Source: Candidatus Cloacimonadota bacterium (GTDB lineage Bacteria > Cloacimonadota > Cloacimonadia > Cloacimonadales > WRIO01). From it: 6,854 nt of DNA. The translations under genes and the position numbers were made by a program. The notes under the pieces were generated by a model, which was not told where the DNA came from, searched no databases, and saw only the letters and a program-made list of their open reading frames with translations. Below are positions 5,770 through 6,854 of this stretch, in pieces (positions within the stretch are counted from its first letter, which is position 1; every line of letters starts with the position of its first letter). The stretch spans positions 1 to 6,854 of the forward strand of contig WRIO01000062.1 in the NCBI GenBank assembly GCA_009782695.1, given 5' to 3'.

Positions 5770-6237
5770 ATGACAAATAAAAAGAATGAAATAGTCAAAT
5801 CTGCTACACAAGATAATGAAAGGTCTTTCTTTGCAGACATAGAAAAAATACTCTCCAAAGGCAGAGGAAAAGCTCATATAGCTATAAATAATGTAATGGT
5901 AGAGACTTATTGGCTTATCGGCAAAAGGATAGTGGAACAAGAACAGCAAGGCAAAGATAGAGCAAATTACGGGGAGCAGCTTCTAGTAAAACTTTCACAG
6001 CATTTAAGTAGCACTCTTGGGAAGGGTTTTTCTTATGCTAATCTAAAAAATTTTCGTCAATTCTATCAGACATGGCCTGATTTAGAGATTCGCTACGCGC
6101 TGCGTAGCGAATTGAGTTGGACTCATATTCGCTTGATTATGCGAGTAGATAGCGAAAAAGCTAGACAGTATTATCTAAATGAAGCAAGTGAACAAAGATG
6201 GAGTAGCCGTGTTTTAGAGAGAAATATAGCCTTTTAA
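5770..6237 (+). CDS. DUF1016/YhcG-family protein, N-terminal domain only (C-terminal nuclease missing)
   Basis: The 155 residues match the N-terminal, presumably DNA-binding, region of DUF1016/YhcG proteins. Recognisable landmarks are YWLIGKRIVEQEQQGKDRANYG (residues about 47-68), LSQHLSSTLGKGFSYANLKNFRQFYQ (77-102), LRSELSWTH (111-119) and WSSRVLERNI (144-153). Full-length members are about 340 residues and carry a PD-(D/E)xK-type domain after the LERQI motif. Here the frame stops two codons after that point, and neither other forward frame resumes the family sequence, so this is a truncation rather than a simple frameshift. A nuclease role is therefore unlikely. It may be a pseudogene or a domain that works alone. 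The start ATG at 5770 is preceded by AAGGG at 5751-5755, rather far away (14 bases), and no better start is seen. A 25-base perfect hairpin lies inside the gene. DUF1016 genes often sit beside restriction systems, as here. Confidence 0.75.
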   Translation: MTNKKNEIVKSATQDNERSFFADIEKILSKGRGKAHIAINNVMVETYWLIGKRIVEQEQQGKDRANYGEQLLVKLSQHLSSTLGKGFSYANLKNFRQFYQTWPDLEIRYALRSELSWTHIRLIMRVDSEKARQYYLNEASEQRWSSRVLERNIAF

Positions 6238-6325
6238 ATGAAAAATAACCATATAACACTGCTTAATAGACCGAATGTAGCCGATAGCCTCCGTACTGTC
6301 ACTTCCTTTATTCGTATTACATATT
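6238..6325 (+). other. Unique spacer after the DUF1016 stop with a 30-codon in-frame ORF
   Basis: Directly after the DUF1016 TAA comes ATG at 6238, and the same frame stays open for 30 codons to TAG at 6328-6330, in the edge of repeat A. The peptide (MKNNHITLLNRPNVADSLRT...) is not recognised and does not resemble the missing DUF1016 C terminus. It has no Shine-Dalgarno of its own and is most likely non-functional junction sequence. Confidence 0.25.
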
Positions 6326-6442
6326 CGTAGGGAACGATGCCATACCCAACTTCGTTGGAAGTTACAAGTTATTAGTTACAAATGACAAGTTATTGTGTCC
6401 TGCGGACTGATTTTTAAGCGAACATCGTTCCGCAACATCTGT
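6326..6442 (+). mobile_element. Repeat A, copy 2: MITE-like element
   Basis: This is the second copy of 4933-5050, in the same orientation. Terminal inverted repeats ggaacgatg at 6331-6339 and catcgttcc at 6423-6431 are intact and enclose 101 bp. The internal hairpin gtcc-tgc-ggac at 6397-6407 keeps its arms while all three loop bases differ from copy 1 (ctt). It lies just beyond the truncated end of the DUF1016 gene. Confidence 0.65.
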
Positions 6443-6472
6443 GCGAAGCACACCACCTAGCGCCGTTAGGTG
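6441..6472 (+). repeat. Two adjacent hairpins: GTGCGAAGCAC and CACCTAGC/GTTAGGTG
   Basis: gtgc-gaa-gcac at 6441-6451 is a further member of the GNA-loop mini-hairpin family and sits against repeat A, where copy 1 has gtccgcaggac. It is followed by cacctagc at 6454-6461 and gttaggtg at 6465-6472, an 8-bp stem with one G-T pair and loop gcc, seen only once here. Confidence 0.55.
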
Positions 6473-6509
6473 CGTTATGTTGGTAGAAATGACGGCCCCT
6501 CTAATGCCC

Positions 6510-6617
6510 CCTTTTTCACCCAAAACAGCTCTGCTGTTTTGGGTGAAAAAGGGATATTTTATGGGATTTTGCTTTTCTATTGATATGTAGTGCCTAAAGG
6601 CACATTTATATGGAAAC
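6510..6617 (+). mobile_element. Repeat C, copy 2: long hairpin element
   Basis: This copy has a perfect 20-bp stem (6510-6529 with 6533-6552) around loop tct. The position that is an A-C mismatch in copy 1 is A-T here. The conserved tail, including the nine-codon frame at 6561-6590 and tgcct-aa-aggca at 6591-6602, follows. The left 13-bp outer inverted repeat of copy 1 is absent, so this copy is shorter on that side or has been rearranged. Confidence 0.65.
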
Positions 6618-6640
6618 TCCTTGGGTATATAAAGCAATAA

Positions 6641-6665
6641 ATTCTTCGCTTCGCTCTGAATGACG
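6641..6665 (-). repeat. CATTCAGAGCGAAGCGAAGAAT repeat, reverse copy
   Basis: attcttcgcttcgctctgaa and the next five bases are the exact reverse complement of 5428-5452. The two copies therefore bracket the DUF1016 gene in opposite orientation, as a 25-bp inverted pair about 1.2 kb apart. Confidence 0.7.
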
Positions 6666-6672
6666 GCGATGT

Positions 6673-6691
6673 GGAGAGCCGGAGGCTCTCC
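6673..6691. repeat. GGAGAGCC/GGCTCTCC hairpin
   Basis: ggagagcc at 6673-6680 and ggctctcc at 6684-6691 are perfect 8-bp arms with a gga loop. The hairpin is strong but lacks a following T-run. It occurs once in the window. Confidence 0.5.
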
Positions 6692-6705
6692 GCTACTATT
6701 ATTTT

Positions 6706-6735
6706 CGGAAGACAAGGGGGTAATCCACCCCTACG
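6706..6735 (-). repeat. Degenerate GGAAGGCAA-type repeat
   Basis: Read on the minus strand this begins cgtagggg and ends cccccttgtcttccg. It resembles the hairpin repeat at 5148-5175, but with one arm replaced, so it cannot fold the same way. Probably a decayed, inverted member of the family. Confidence 0.4.
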
Positions 6736-6760
6736 ATTTTCGGATGAATACACTTTATAG

Positions 6761-6766
6761 TTGACA
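6761..6766 (+). promoter_or_regulatory. Possible -35 box before the last gene
   Basis: TTGACA followed by gaaaaagc resembles the TTGACA-aaaaaagc stretch before the DUF1016 gene. No convincing -10 element follows at normal spacing, so the call is weak. Confidence 0.25.
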
Positions 6767-6822
6767 GAAAAAGCTTTTAAAAAAACATTGCACCTAAATA
6801 CAAAAAATATGGAGCAATAAAA

Positions 6823-6854
6823 ATGTATAAAAACGCATACTTTTCAAAAGAAAT
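6823..6854 (+). CDS. Start of an unidentified gene, 3' partial
   Basis: ATG at 6823 has GGAG at 6811-6814, eight bases upstream, and the frame (MYKNAYFSKE) is open to the window edge. Ten codons are too few to recognise a family. The combination of ribosome binding site, upstream TTGACA and a preceding non-coding repeat region supports a real start. Confidence 0.4.
   Translation, partial: MYKNAYFSKE

Noticed and set aside
6362..6715. A 117-codon open frame on the minus strand
   Set aside because: It is made of the reverse complements of repeats A and C and the CATTCAGAGC repeat, and has no recognisable domain.
4931..6822. Integron or gene-cassette array
   Set aside because: Repeated spacers flank the DUF1016 gene, but there is no integrase and the palindromes lack the R-box arrangement of attC sites.

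Overview
The window carries a two-gene Type III-like restriction-modification operon (mod, then res), followed by a truncated DUF1016/YhcG-type gene and the first codons of a further gene, all on the + strand. The space between and after these genes is packed with short interspersed palindromic repeats. The short CCCCTCC/GGAGGGG and CATTCAGAGCGAAGCGAAGAAT repeat types and the moderate GC content resemble genomes of the Bacteroidota/FCB group, probably an uncultured member. This is inference from repeat style and protein flavour, and no rRNA or marker gene supports it.

Layout. 3-1847: beta-class DNA methyltransferase (Mod), 5' end outside the window. 1830-1978: a repeat-derived insert of about 128 bp at the mod/res junction. 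It duplicates the last codons and Shine-Dalgarno of mod and is itself open as a 42-codon frame. 1979-4930: full-length Res subunit with SF2 helicase motifs and a C-terminal PD-ExK nuclease. 4931-5769: about 840 bp of dispersed repeats (A, B, REP-like, GGAAGGCAA hairpin, CATTCAGAGC repeat, C) with only short unique patches. 5770-6237: the N-terminal half of a DUF1016-family protein. 6238-6822: a second repeat region with copies of A and C in the same order, ending in a gene start at 6823.

How it fits together. Mod should methylate a short asymmetric site and supply sequence recognition for Res, which translocates or switches on DNA and cuts unmodified targets. DUF1016 proteins are often found near restriction systems, so the window looks like a piece of a defence island. 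Its most distinctive properties are a sharp AT-rich patch exactly over the Mod target-recognition region (about 32% GC against about 47% just upstream, by hand count), the coding-competent repeat insertion between mod and res, and the repeated intergenic modules that bracket the DUF1016 gene. I did not find a wholly new enzymatic system. The non-coding repeat architecture is the least explained part.
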